From: a virus
IMG/VR virus record: IMGVR_UViG_3300037104_000592
Coordinates: 1-64,000 of that record
DNA length: 64,000 nucleotides
Direction: 5' to 3' (one strand)
Below are positions 8,898-17,442 of the stretch, piece after piece. The notes beneath the pieces were generated by a model that was not told where the DNA came from, did not search any database, and was given only the letters and a program-made list of their open reading frames with translations. A program made the translations under genes and the position numbers. Position 1 is the stretch's first letter. Each line of letters starts with the position of its first letter.

Positions 8898-8940
8898 TTC
8901 ATTATACACCAAAACAACTATATATATTAATTTACAATAG
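8898..8940 (+). promoter_or_regulatory. Promoter-like element A
   Basis: In the 111-bp gap after the spike gene, TTCATTATA (8898-8906) is followed 11 bp later by CTATATATATTAATT (8918-8932) and then an AATAGAG stretch. The same two blocks with nearly the same spacing recur at 22575-22608. Two copies in intergenic DNA in the same orientation, each preceding a new transcription unit, suggest a phage promoter class. Which polymerase reads it is unknown. Confidence 0.5.
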
Positions 8941-8984
8941 AGAATGATTTTTAAACTAAAAAATGAAAGTGGAGGTTGTGTAAA

Positions 8985-10430
8985 TTGATAAGATTTCAAC
9001 AATTAGATCAAAGGCGACTTGTTTTTTTATCCGATGATAGGGTTGTATCTATCTTGGAAATGGTAGCTTCAACAGTTACAAATAAATTTTATTTGGTTAC
9101 AGATTTTATAGAAGATATGAGTAAAAACTCAAAAGAATTTACTGAATGGTATACCCAATTTATTGATGATTATATTTCTGTGGTTGATAAATATGAATTA
9201 ATTGAAAAAAATGTTCCATTAATAAAAAAATATTCAGATGAATATATAGACTTCAGAAAAATTGATTTTTCTAAGTTTGTTGATGAAACAAAAGCAAAGA
9301 AAACCACAATACTTTTAAGTGCAGAGGAAATTGAAAAAATTTGTAGATTATCATCATATCTTAAAGTTTATTCTATAATTTCAAATTCTGAAAATTTAAA
9401 ACAAGATAGACGAAGTCATAAAAAGATTTATAATATGTTAGCAAGTGAAGTATTAAATTCAGAAACAATTTTTAAAATATTTAATGTAGTAAAGACAAAA
9501 ACTTTTAGATATAATATGACAGATAAATATATGTGGGATTATATCAAAATGGTTCAATGTAAGAGCATTGATGTTCATGTTATTGAAATATTTAATTTTA
9601 TTATGAATAGTATTTTAATTTTATGTGAACCTGATAGAAACCCAATAACTTATTTTGTTGGTGTAATTGATGAGTCAATAAAATGGTTTTTAGGATCTAT
9701 ATATAAAGGATCAATTATTTATGATGATTCTATTTCAACTGAAGATATTCAGTCTACAAATATTGATAATTTAAAAACATATTCATATAATGATACTTTG
9801 GGTAGATTGAAAGCAATTGCTTATGAAAAAATAAAAGATCACATAATTAAACCATCTATTTTAAAATTTGATGAAAATGAACTAAAGCTTGAAGATGAGT
9901 ATGTAGAGATTCAAAGAAGAGTTGAAAGTGTTAAATTTATTTCACCATTATCTGAATATTTTGTATATCCTCTTTTAGCTAAAATAACTGGTATTCCTTA
10001 TAATCATTTCAAAACTTTATCTCCTGAACATACTATAGTTTTATCAGTATATATTCAAGATATTTTAAGAAAAGTTCTAAAAAGTGATTATAAAAATATA
10101 GTAAGTTTATTGAATTATTATCCCTTAGAACATCCTTCAATTGCAACAACCTATAAGTTAAAAAATATGGAAAGTTTTATAAATACTGCAAATAAATTTA
10201 AAAATTTCTTTGGAATAGATACAAAAATAATCTTAGGAAATATGTTAGGAAATTTTGTTGGAAAAATTTCTAGGATTAAATTTATAAATATATTTGATGG
10301 AAGAGAATTGGTAGGAATTCCATTAAGCAAATTAGAAGCAGAAATGATTGATTTTTACATTTTATTGTTTGCAGATAAGATGAATGACGAGATTGATAAA
10401 ATTAGAAACATTGTTCACTCTGATTTTTAA
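8985..10430 (+). CDS. Unknown protein, 481 aa
   Basis: A largely helical protein, rich in Ile, Lys, Asp and Tyr. I chose the TTG at 8985 because GGAGG at 8971-8975 lies 9 bp upstream; the in-frame TTG at 8976 overlaps that site. No enzymatic motif is visible. Segments such as NPITYFVGVIDESIKWFLGS and HPSIATTYKLKNMESFI are not ones I can place. It follows promoter-like element A, so it may begin a transcription unit extending towards the RNA polymerase genes. Its size and helical content would suit a structural or internal virion protein, but this is only inference. Confidence 0.7.
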   Translation: MIRFQQLDQRRLVFLSDDRVVSILEMVASTVTNKFYLVTDFIEDMSKNSKEFTEWYTQFIDDYISVVDKYELIEKNVPLIKKYSDEYIDFRKIDFSKFVDETKAKKTTILLSAEEIEKICRLSSYLKVYSIISNSENLKQDRRSHKKIYNMLASEVLNSETIFKIFNVVKTKTFRYNMTDKYMWDYIKMVQCKSIDVHVIEIFNFIMNSILILCEPDRNPITYFVGVIDESIKWFLGSIYKGSIIYDDSISTEDIQSTNIDNLKTYSYNDTLGRLKAIAYEKIKDHIIKPSILKFDENELKLEDEYVEIQRRVESVKFISPLSEYFVYPLLAKITGIPYNHFKTLSPEHTIVLSVYIQDILRKVLKSDYKNIVSLLNYYPLEHPSIATTYKLKNMESFINTANKFKNFFGIDTKIILGNMLGNFVGKISRIKFINIFDGRELVGIPLSKLEAEMIDFYILLFADKMNDEIDKIRNIVHSDF

Positions 10431-10464
10431 AGAACAAATTAATAAGAATAGGTAGGAGAATAAA

Positions 10465-10731
10465 ATGAGTGAAAAGTTAGGGGTAATTGCTGTATTTTAT
10501 GATAGAAAAAATTTCAGAGAAGTTAAAAATACAGAACTTTGTTTTACAAATTATGTAGTTGATTTAGCAAGATATGATGATGAAAGCTACAAACCAAATA
10601 AAATTAATGGATTTTATGAGTTGGTCCTTGGAGAATTAGGGTATAAATCAGAAAAATGTAATACTTTTTCAAATTTTGATTTAACCTGTATGTATAGTGA
10701 TTTAGTTTTTTTGAGGTTTGAAAATGAGTGA
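10465..10731 (+). CDS. Unknown small protein, 88 aa
   Basis: A short acidic/aromatic protein preceded by a good site (GTAGGAGAATAAA). Two cysteines (about residues 27 and 67) are not arranged as a metal site. It follows an AAAGAACAAATT element in the short intergenic gap; the same AGAACAAA string precedes several other genes here. No family recognised. Confidence 0.6.
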   Translation: MSEKLGVIAVFYDRKNFREVKNTELCFTNYVVDLARYDDESYKPNKINGFYELVLGELGYKSEKCNTFSNFDLTCMYSDLVFLRFENE

Positions 10732-10753
10732 AAAGGAGTAAATATAAAGATTC

Positions 10754-11569
10754 ATGAAAGTTATCTATTGTGTTATAAATAAACTTACGAACAAAGTTTA
10801 TGTTGGAAAGACAAATAACAACAAAGATAATTACTATGGATCTGGAAAATATATTACAAATTCTCTGAAAAAATATGGGAAAGAAAATTTTTTAAAAATT
10901 ATATTAGATACTTATATAGATGATGAATGGGTTGAAAAAGAAAAAAATTGGATAAATATTTTGGATAGTAAGGTTCCTAATGGATATAATATAGTTGATG
11001 GTGGTATGGGAACCGAAGGTCTTGTTCATACAGAAGTAGCAAAGAAAAAAATAGCAGAAGCTAGTAAGAAAAGAGTTGGTCGTATATTTACTAAAGAACA
11101 TAAAGAAAACATAGGAAAATTTAGAAAAGGTAGATCATATGTAGAAATATTTGGTAAAGAAAAAGCTGAAAAACTTATAGAAAATAAAAAAAGACCTATG
11201 GAAGAAAAATGGACAGAAGATAAGATAAAAAAATATAGAATCAAAACTTGCTTAAACTATGAAGAAAAATATGGAACCGATAAATCAAAAGAAATAAAAC
11301 AAAAGAAGTCTAAATCTATGATTGGAAAAGAACAATCAGAAACCAAAAAAATAAAATGTAGTAAACAAAAAATTGGAAAATTAAACCCACAATACAAAGA
11401 AATTCATGATGATATTAAAAATAAAATAGTATCTTTATTTCATAGTGGAAGCAGCATAAGGGAAATTTCAAAAATAAGTGGAATTAGTGGATATAAAATA
11501 ACTCGTTTTTTAGTTGAAAATAATATAATGAAAGATGGTAAAGTAACATGGGTAACATCAAAATGGTAA
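10754..11569 (+). CDS. GIY-YIG homing endonuclease (Seg-like)
   Basis: A 271-residue free-standing homing endonuclease. The N-terminal GIY-YIG domain shows VIYCVINKLTNKVYVGKT (the GIY/YIG strands, here IYC and VYVGK), then the helix with YYGSGKYITNSLKKYGKENF, and E..W(I)..L..KVPNGYNI. Downstream are NUMOD3-type DNA-binding repeats (SKKRVGR.FTKEHKENIGKFRKGR) and a C-terminal helix-turn-helix (GSSIREISKISGISGYKITRF, about 235-255). It would cut an intron-less or endonuclease-less allele so that its gene spreads. It sits immediately upstream of, and 22 bp into, a conserved peptidyl-tRNA hydrolase gene, a typical insertion site beside an essential-looking gene. Confidence 0.9.
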   Translation: MKVIYCVINKLTNKVYVGKTNNNKDNYYGSGKYITNSLKKYGKENFLKIILDTYIDDEWVEKEKNWINILDSKVPNGYNIVDGGMGTEGLVHTEVAKKKIAEASKKRVGRIFTKEHKENIGKFRKGRSYVEIFGKEKAEKLIENKKRPMEEKWTEDKIKKYRIKTCLNYEEKYGTDKSKEIKQKKSKSMIGKEQSETKKIKCSKQKIGKLNPQYKEIHDDIKNKIVSLFHSGSSIREISKISGISGYKITRFLVENNIMKDGKVTWVTSKW

Positions 11570-11952
11570 TATGTATGAGAAAAGATCTCAATATGAGAAA
11601 AGGGAAAATGATTGCGCAAGGTTGCCACGCAAGTATGAAAGTAATTTTAGATTTGATGACACCAATTGATTGTGGTCCAAATCATAACTCAAAAATTTTA
11701 CATATGATTAAAAATTCTCCATTAGATCAATGGATAAATGGATTATTTACTAAGATTGTTGTTTCGGTAAATAGTAATTTAGAACTTATAAAAGTTTATA
11801 CTATAGGAGTTGCTTCAGGTATTCCGTGTGCTTTAATTGAAGATTCTGGAAAAACTGAATTTCATGGACATCCTACATATACTTGTTGTGCAATAGGTCC
11901 TGATGAAGAGGAAAAGATTGATAAAATAACAGGTGAATTACCATTATTATGA
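11548..11952 (+). CDS. pth2: Peptidyl-tRNA hydrolase, type 2 (Pth2)
   Basis: The 134-residue protein covers the whole Pth2 fold. The N-terminal MVICMRKDLNMRKGKMIAQG carries the conserved lysine-rich strand/helix, followed by H (CHAS), and the C-terminal IPCALIEDSGKTEF and HPTYTCCAIGP segments are nearly diagnostic. Pth2 cleaves peptidyl-tRNA to recycle tRNA; it is the archaeal/eukaryotic type and uncommon in bacteria. In a phage it may sustain translation late in infection. The start at 11548 overlaps the homing endonuclease gene; an internal ATG at 11563 is an alternative giving a nearly identical protein. Confidence 0.93.
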   Translation: MGNIKMVICMRKDLNMRKGKMIAQGCHASMKVILDLMTPIDCGPNHNSKILHMIKNSPLDQWINGLFTKIVVSVNSNLELIKVYTIGVASGIPCALIEDSGKTEFHGHPTYTCCAIGPDEEEKIDKITGELPLL

Positions 11953-11962
11953 AAGGATAAAA

Positions 11963-12130
11963 ATGAAATTTATTGAGAAAATAAAATCAATTTATAGAAA
12001 CATAGATCCTTTATATATAAAAATTTTCTTAATGATAACACTTCCAATTTGGTTTCTCCCATTTGCTTTATTTTTATTAGTTCATGGGTTTTGGGAAATA
12101 GTTTCAGATTATGTAGATGGAATACATTAA
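11963..12130 (+). CDS. Small membrane protein, 55 aa
   Basis: The ATG at 11963 is preceded by GAAAGGATAAA and is favoured over an upstream in-frame ATG inside the previous gene. Residues about 19-42 (IFLMITLPIWFLPFALFLLV) form one clear transmembrane helix, preceded by a basic N-terminus (Kx5, R), so the N-terminus is probably cytoplasmic. Small single-span phage proteins can be holins, antiholins, superinfection-exclusion factors or membrane anchors; nothing here decides between them. Confidence 0.65.
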   Translation: MKFIEKIKSIYRNIDPLYIKIFLMITLPIWFLPFALFLLVHGFWEIVSDYVDGIH

Positions 12131-12164
12131 AATATAAATACTTATAAGTTGGAGGAATAAATAA

Positions 12165-12611
12165 ATGAAAAAAATAAATGAAGATTTTCAACACATAGAG
12201 GAATTAATCAGAAAAGTTCAATCATTAATTTCTCCTATTTCGGTTCATGATGATTATAAATCAATAAGAAGTAAAGAAAATATTGGTAAATTTAAAGAAC
12301 AATTTCCAAAATGCGTTATTCCTGTTAATGTAGGAAGAACAATTATATACGCCCCTATCTGCAATAGACTTGGAGCTGAAGATCCAGATATGATAAGACT
12401 ATCTCATAGGTTAATGTGTAAGTTGTCTGGGCATGAAAAGATGCACGAATATAGAGGTGAGATAGAAATAGCAAAAGTAAAGCTTGAGAGATTATTAAGT
12501 AAATTTTCAAAAGATATTCCAAAACCAGCTGATATGGCTGCTAAAAAAGCAGGAAGTACAATCGCATTAAATAAAATAAAAACATATAATAATGCGTTGA
12601 GGAATAATTAA
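12165..12611 (+). CDS. Unknown protein, 148 aa
   Basis: A basic, mostly helical protein with a strong site (GTTGGAGGAATAAATAA). There is a central histidine-rich segment (LSHRLMCKLSGHEKMHEYRGEIE, about 80-102) with possible metal ligands, but the pattern does not match a protease or nuclease family I know. It sits between a membrane protein and a homing endonuclease upstream of RNA polymerase beta'. Function unknown. Confidence 0.65.
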   Translation: MKKINEDFQHIEELIRKVQSLISPISVHDDYKSIRSKENIGKFKEQFPKCVIPVNVGRTIIYAPICNRLGAEDPDMIRLSHRLMCKLSGHEKMHEYRGEIEIAKVKLERLLSKFSKDIPKPADMAAKKAGSTIALNKIKTYNNALRNN

Positions 12612-12613
12612 TA

Positions 12614-13375
12614 ATGTTGTGTCATTATGGGTGTGGGAATGAAGCATCTTATAAGTTTAAAAATGGTATAATGTGTTGTTGTAAAAGTCAGAACTCATGC
12701 CCAGAAATGAGAAAGAAAAATATAGGATGCTTAGGTAGAAAATTTACATGGTCTAGAGAACATATAGAAAAAATAAGAATAAAAAATAAAGGAAAGATTA
12801 GAACACCCGAACAAATAAGAGTAAACTCAGAATCACATATTGGAAAACACCATGATGAAAAAACCAAAAAAAAGATAAGCGAAAAACTAAAAGGTAAAAA
12901 CAATGGAATGTTTGGAAAAAAACATACAGAAGAATGGTTAGAAAATCATAAAAAAAGAATGATAAATGGTCAAGCAATTCACATGAATAAATGTAAACCA
13001 ATAGAAGAAAGAGAAAGATCAAGACAACGAATGTTAAATGGAGAAGCAGCGAGAATTCAAAAATTTATAAAAAACCCATCTAATGAAGAAGTTTTATTAA
13101 GAAATATAGTTAAAAAATTATATCCAGATTGTGAATTTCAACATCAAGTTTTTAATTATTCTTTAGATGTTGCTCTATTAGAATTTAAAATTGCTATTGA
13201 ATATGATGGTCATTATCATTTTCATACAGAAGAAGCAAGAAAATACTTTAAAAATAGACAAACTAGAATTGAAAATGAAGGATGGAAATTTATTAGATAT
13301 ACAATATTTGATAAATTTCCATCCAAAGAACAAGTTGAATATGATATTAAAAAAATAATTGAAGGTATAAACTAA
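12614..13375 (+). CDS. Homing endonuclease, Vsr-like/EDxHD-type with N-terminal zinc finger
   Basis: The N-terminus is a cysteine module (CHYGCGNEASYKF, then CCCKSQNSC, residues 3-30) shared with three other endonucleases in this window. The middle contains NUMOD3-like basic repeats (GKHHDEKTKKKISEKLKGKNNGMFGKKHTEEW). The C-terminal catalytic domain has NPSNEEVLLRNIVKKLYP, LDVALLEFKIAIEYDGHYHF and NEGWKFIRYT, the pattern of very-short-patch-repair/DUF559-like PD-(D/E)XK nucleases and of I-Bth0305I-type phage homing enzymes. It would mobilise itself by cutting a nearby site. Its stop overlaps the start of RNA polymerase beta' (TAATG), so it is wedged precisely in front of that gene. Confidence 0.85.
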   Translation: MLCHYGCGNEASYKFKNGIMCCCKSQNSCPEMRKKNIGCLGRKFTWSREHIEKIRIKNKGKIRTPEQIRVNSESHIGKHHDEKTKKKISEKLKGKNNGMFGKKHTEEWLENHKKRMINGQAIHMNKCKPIEERERSRQRMLNGEAARIQKFIKNPSNEEVLLRNIVKKLYPDCEFQHQVFNYSLDVALLEFKIAIEYDGHYHFHTEEARKYFKNRQTRIENEGWKFIRYTIFDKFPSKEQVEYDIKKIIEGIN

Positions 13376-16300
13376 TGATTAGGTTTTTAGATTTGGATGA
13401 TTTTACAAAAGGACTAAAACCAGTATCTAGCACCAATTATACAACAAAAACTGGGGAATTTGATACTCAAGGATTATTTTCAGAACTTATTTTTGGAACA
13501 GTTGGGTCATTAGATAGAAAAACTAAATTCTCATATATAAATTTAAATGCACTTGTGGTTCACCCAACTGCTTTAAAATTATTAATTCAGTTAAATAGAA
13601 AAGTTGAAAAATTTATATCCACCGAAGATTCTTTTATTCTTGATAAAGATGGTTCATTATTAGAAGATAATAAAGGGGCTACAGGAATAACAGCATTTAT
13701 AAAACTATTTCCAAAAATAAAGTGGAGAGGTGAGTCAGGAGAAAGAGATAAGATAGTTCAACTTTTAGAACATGCTTATAAAAATAATAGATTATTTGTA
13801 AATAAACTTCCAGTAATTCCAGTAGATGATAGACCTATATTTCAAAATGAAGTAACCAAAGAATGGACTGTTGATAATCTAAATGAATATTATGTAAAGA
13901 TCATACGTCAATCTTTATCTATGAGAAGTTCGGGTGGAAAAGGTCCATTATATGACTTATTAAATTATGGGTTACAAAAATCTGTTATAAATCATGATGA
14001 ATATATAAGAGCAAAGGTTGGAAAGAAAAGTGGTATTATTCGAAGTCAATTAATGGGCAAAAGAATAGAGTTTTCAGGAAGGGCCGTTATAACTGGAGGA
14101 CCTGAATTAAAAGTTAATGAAATTGGTATTCCATTCAAATTAGCTGTATCTTTATTTTATCCATTTATAATGCATGAACTTTTATATACAAATAAATTCG
14201 ATAAAAAACAATTGGGTGAAGAAATTAAAAGTTATATAGGAACAGATTTATCTGTATCTTCAATTCAAAAAGTTTTAAAAAATATAACAAAAGGAGATGA
14301 AATTCCTGAAGGTCTTTATAAAATAATATATCAAGCAACAGATAACTCAATGGTTAATAGAGTTGTTTTAGCTAAAAGAGATCCTGTTTTACATCCTGAA
14401 TCTGTAAGAGGGTTTAGACCAGTTTTGATTGAAGGAAATACAATTAAATTATCAACTCTTATGGTCGGTGGATTCAATGCAGATTTTGATGGAGATCAGA
14501 TGGCTATATTTCATCCTTTATCAAAAGAAGCACAAGAAGAAGTAAGAACTAAAATGATAAGAGGAGTAGGAGGAACCAATTCTAGTTCTCTTACATTTGA
14601 ATTATCAAAAGAAATGTGTGTGGGATTATATATTTTATCAAAGAATATTGAATCTAAAAAACCACCTATTAAACCAACACCAGAAGATTTAATAAAAGCA
14701 ACGGATCCATATGTTCCAGCTATGTTTAAAAATAGACATACTACAATGGGAAAAGCAATTATAAATAGTTGTTTTCCAGATGATTTTAGGTTTGTTGATT
14801 CTTTAATTACTAAAAAAGTTGCAAATGGATTATTATTAGAAATAATTAATAAATATGGTCAAGAAATAGCATACAAATCTGCAACAAAATTAAAAGATTA
14901 TGGATTTAAATTTGCTACTATCATGGCACCAAATATGTCAATAGATGATATTCAAATGCCTCCAAAAATGTATGTATTAAAAGCTAAATTAGAAAAATCA
15001 TCTACAGAAGAAGCTATTCCTATTTTAGAAGAAATGAAAAAATTAATGATAGAAACTTTGGAGGGATCTGGATTATCTGATTTAACTGAATCAGGAGCAA
15101 CAAAAGGATGGGATCAACCATTTCAGATGTTGTGCGCAAAAGGAATAATTGCAGATCCTGAAGGTAATATATTACCTATAATAAAAGGATCATTTGGTGA
15201 TGGGTTAACAGTTGAAGAATATTTCAATGCAACAGCTGGTGCTAGAAAAGGCATAATTGATAGAGTTTTAAATACATCAGATACAGGATATACTTCCAGA
15301 CAATTGATTTATCTTTTAAATTCTGTTGAATTGGATTGGCATTTAAAAGATTGTAAAACTACAAATTATTTAGAGTTAAAATTAACAGATGATTTGATTA
15401 GAAGGTTAACTGGAAGATATGTAATTATAAGAAATAATTTAGAATTATTTGATAAATCTAAATTTAAATCAGGAGATATAATAAAATTAAGATCTCCTAT
15501 TTTTTGTAAAAGTTTAAAACTATGTCATACCTGTTATGGAAAATTATTAGAAAGACTTAAAAGTCCATATGTAGGTGTAATCGCAGCTCAAGTGGTCGGG
15601 GAAAGAGGAACCCAATTAACAATGAGATCAATTCATGTTGGTGGAGTTGTTAAAGTTGGAGTTAAAAAAATATTAAGTGATATATTAGAAAATGATCCTT
15701 ATATTAAAAAAGAAGAGTTAGAAAAAAATATAGATCAAGTTGATTCTAATTTGGTATCTTTAAAAAAATGTAAAATGATTTTATCACTAGAAGATTATGA
15801 TATAGGTGATAATTTATCTATAAATGAAGAAGATGGTTTTATTTGGGTTAAAAGTTTAATATCTATAATGGAATTTGAGAATGGAGAAAAATTTAATATA
15901 ATATTAGATTATAATGTTGAAATTTCAATGGTATCTGAAGTTATAAATGATAAAAAAACAATAACTATTTTTTTCGGTGAAAATGATAAAATCTTAGAAG
16001 TTCCATTAACTCAAGAGGATATAAAAGCTCAAGTTTTATATTTAGGTAGATTATTGGGTGGAAGAGAATTATTTAAAGATGTAAATCATTTGTTTATGAA
16101 ATTATATAAAATATATGGCGCTCTTCCTGGTGATATGGATCTAGTTCATTTAGAAGTTTTATTATCACAATGTTTAAGAGATAAAACCAATCCAATGTAT
16201 CCAGCTAGAGTTGGAAAAGATCCCTATAATCCAGTTTTAGTAAATATAAAAACAAATGTATTTAGCACGTCCTTCGTGCAGGGACTTTGTTTTGAGAATG

Positions 16301-16407
16301 TCGGAAAAGCAATAAAAACTGGATTATTAGAAGATAAAAGTATGCCTCCGTCTATATTGGAAAAAGTTCTGACTGGCACACTAGTAGAAAAGGAAAAGAA
16401 AGATTAA
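13375..16407 (+). CDS. RNA polymerase beta' subunit, first set
   Basis: A 1010-residue single-chain beta' homologue. The catalytic loop NADFDGDQM is intact at residues 368-376 (three Mg-binding aspartates), preceded by FSGRAVITGGPEL and VLAKRDPVLHPESVRGFRP, as in RpoC. The C-terminal half has CKSLKLCHTCYGKLLE (zinc site) and GVIAAQVVGERGTQLTMRSIHVGG. The N-terminal zinc-binding loop of bacterial RpoC is missing: no cysteines occur in the first 70 residues. It is about 70% of the length of bacterial beta', so lineage insertions are absent, but it is not split into two genes as in phiKZ- and AR9-like phages. It pairs with beta at 17439 to form one polymerase. Confidence 0.95.
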   Translation: MIRFLDLDDFTKGLKPVSSTNYTTKTGEFDTQGLFSELIFGTVGSLDRKTKFSYINLNALVVHPTALKLLIQLNRKVEKFISTEDSFILDKDGSLLEDNKGATGITAFIKLFPKIKWRGESGERDKIVQLLEHAYKNNRLFVNKLPVIPVDDRPIFQNEVTKEWTVDNLNEYYVKIIRQSLSMRSSGGKGPLYDLLNYGLQKSVINHDEYIRAKVGKKSGIIRSQLMGKRIEFSGRAVITGGPELKVNEIGIPFKLAVSLFYPFIMHELLYTNKFDKKQLGEEIKSYIGTDLSVSSIQKVLKNITKGDEIPEGLYKIIYQATDNSMVNRVVLAKRDPVLHPESVRGFRPVLIEGNTIKLSTLMVGGFNADFDGDQMAIFHPLSKEAQEEVRTKMIRGVGGTNSSSLTFELSKEMCVGLYILSKNIESKKPPIKPTPEDLIKATDPYVPAMFKNRHTTMGKAIINSCFPDDFRFVDSLITKKVANGLLLEIINKYGQEIAYKSATKLKDYGFKFATIMAPNMSIDDIQMPPKMYVLKAKLEKSSTEEAIPILEEMKKLMIETLEGSGLSDLTESGATKGWDQPFQMLCAKGIIADPEGNILPIIKGSFGDGLTVEEYFNATAGARKGIIDRVLNTSDTGYTSRQLIYLLNSVELDWHLKDCKTTNYLELKLTDDLIRRLTGRYVIIRNNLELFDKSKFKSGDIIKLRSPIFCKSLKLCHTCYGKLLERLKSPYVGVIAAQVVGERGTQLTMRSIHVGGVVKVGVKKILSDILENDPYIKKEELEKNIDQVDSNLVSLKKCKMILSLEDYDIGDNLSINEEDGFIWVKSLISIMEFENGEKFNIILDYNVEISMVSEVINDKKTITIFFGENDKILEVPLTQEDIKAQVLYLGRLLGGRELFKDVNHLFMKLYKIYGALPGDMDLVHLEVLLSQCLRDKTNPMYPARVGKDPYNPVLVNIKTNVFSTSFVQGLCFENVGKAIKTGLLEDKSMPPSILEKVLTGTLVEKEKKD

Positions 16408-17442
16408 ATGAAAACTTCAAAAAGAGAATATATTAAGAGCTGGTTTTTAAAAAAATATGAAAATAATAAATTAAAACCAAATACTTTTAGAATAATAAAA
16501 GAAAGCTTTCGAAATATATATGATGATATTATATCAGAAACTACATATCTAAATAAAAATTCAAGAATTTCAGAAAGATTGTTTCATATTTTTAATAATA
16601 TTTTTGAAGTTAAAAGATGTTTTTGTGAAAAAAATTTGGGTTATTTAGATATAAACAGAGGGTATGAAAGATGTTGTAAAAAGTGCAGACGTAAGGGGAA
16701 AATCAAACCAAAACTGTTGATTAATAAAAATAATATTTTATGTGATTATGGGTGTGGAAAATTAGCTAATTATATTTTATCAAACAATAAGAATTGTTGT
16801 AAACCAACTTTTGGAAAATGTGAAGCTATAGAACGAAAAATTCCAAGATCTAAAGTCAAGCATAAATATACATATAGTAAATGGATAAATAAATATCCAA
16901 TTTTGAAAGAAAATGAAGAACTTAGAAGTATAAATGAAATGTTAGAAGTTCAATGTAGAGAATGTAAGAACTGGTTTAGTCCAACTGCGGATCAATTATA
17001 TTTTAGAATTAAAGCGCTAGAAGATAAGAAAACTATCTATAAAAATAGAAATGTAAATTCTTATTTATTTTGTTCAAATGAATGCAAAGAAAAATCTTTA
17101 GAATATAGAAGAAGCAATACTATAGAAACTTCTAAAAAATATGAAAGTTATAGAAATATTGTTAATATAAAAACTATAAAAACTATAAGAAAACATAGAG
17201 ATAAAATTCTTAATATTGAGAATTGGAAAAAAGGAAATGCGATAGATCATAAATTTTCAGTTAGAGCTGGATTTGATAATAATATATCTACTGATATTAT
17301 TTCTCACTGGAAAAACCTTGAAGTTATGACATTTTCTATAAATGCAAAAAAACATAAAAAATGCTCAATAACTATTGATAAGTTGATTGAAGAGATTAAA
17401 AAAGATGATAAAAATTTTATATTTGAAGGAAAAACTAAATGA
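16408..17442 (+). CDS. HNH-type homing endonuclease with zinc fingers
   Basis: Inserted exactly between beta' (ends 16407) and beta (overlap of 4 bp). The 344-residue protein has several cysteine clusters: CFCEKN, CCKKCRRKG, the CDYGCGKLANYIL...CC module (about 111-131) also found in other endonucleases here, CRECKNWFSP and CSNEC. The C-terminus carries AIDHKFSVRAGFDNN, NLEVMTF, then NAKKHKKCSIT, an HNH-like DH...N...N..K arrangement. It is clearly paralogous to the protein at 24732 (ALDHKFSVIDGFKNN). Likely a free-standing homing enzyme exploiting the conserved polymerase genes; it is not needed for polymerase function. RBS is weak because it starts directly after the preceding stop. Confidence 0.78.
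   Translation: MKTSKREYIKSWFLKKYENNKLKPNTFRIIKESFRNIYDDIISETTYLNKNSRISERLFHIFNNIFEVKRCFCEKNLGYLDINRGYERCCKKCRRKGKIKPKLLINKNNILCDYGCGKLANYILSNNKNCCKPTFGKCEAIERKIPRSKVKHKYTYSKWINKYPILKENEELRSINEMLEVQCRECKNWFSPTADQLYFRIKALEDKKTIYKNRNVNSYLFCSNECKEKSLEYRRSNTIETSKKYESYRNIVNIKTIKTIRKHRDKILNIENWKKGNAIDHKFSVRAGFDNNISTDIISHWKNLEVMTFSINAKKHKKCSITIDKLIEEIKKDDKNFIFEGKTK

Noticed and set aside
16408-17442. Group I intron in the polymerase operon
   Set aside because: beta' and beta are both complete with their own starts and stops; the insert is a free-standing gene without flanking intron sequence.
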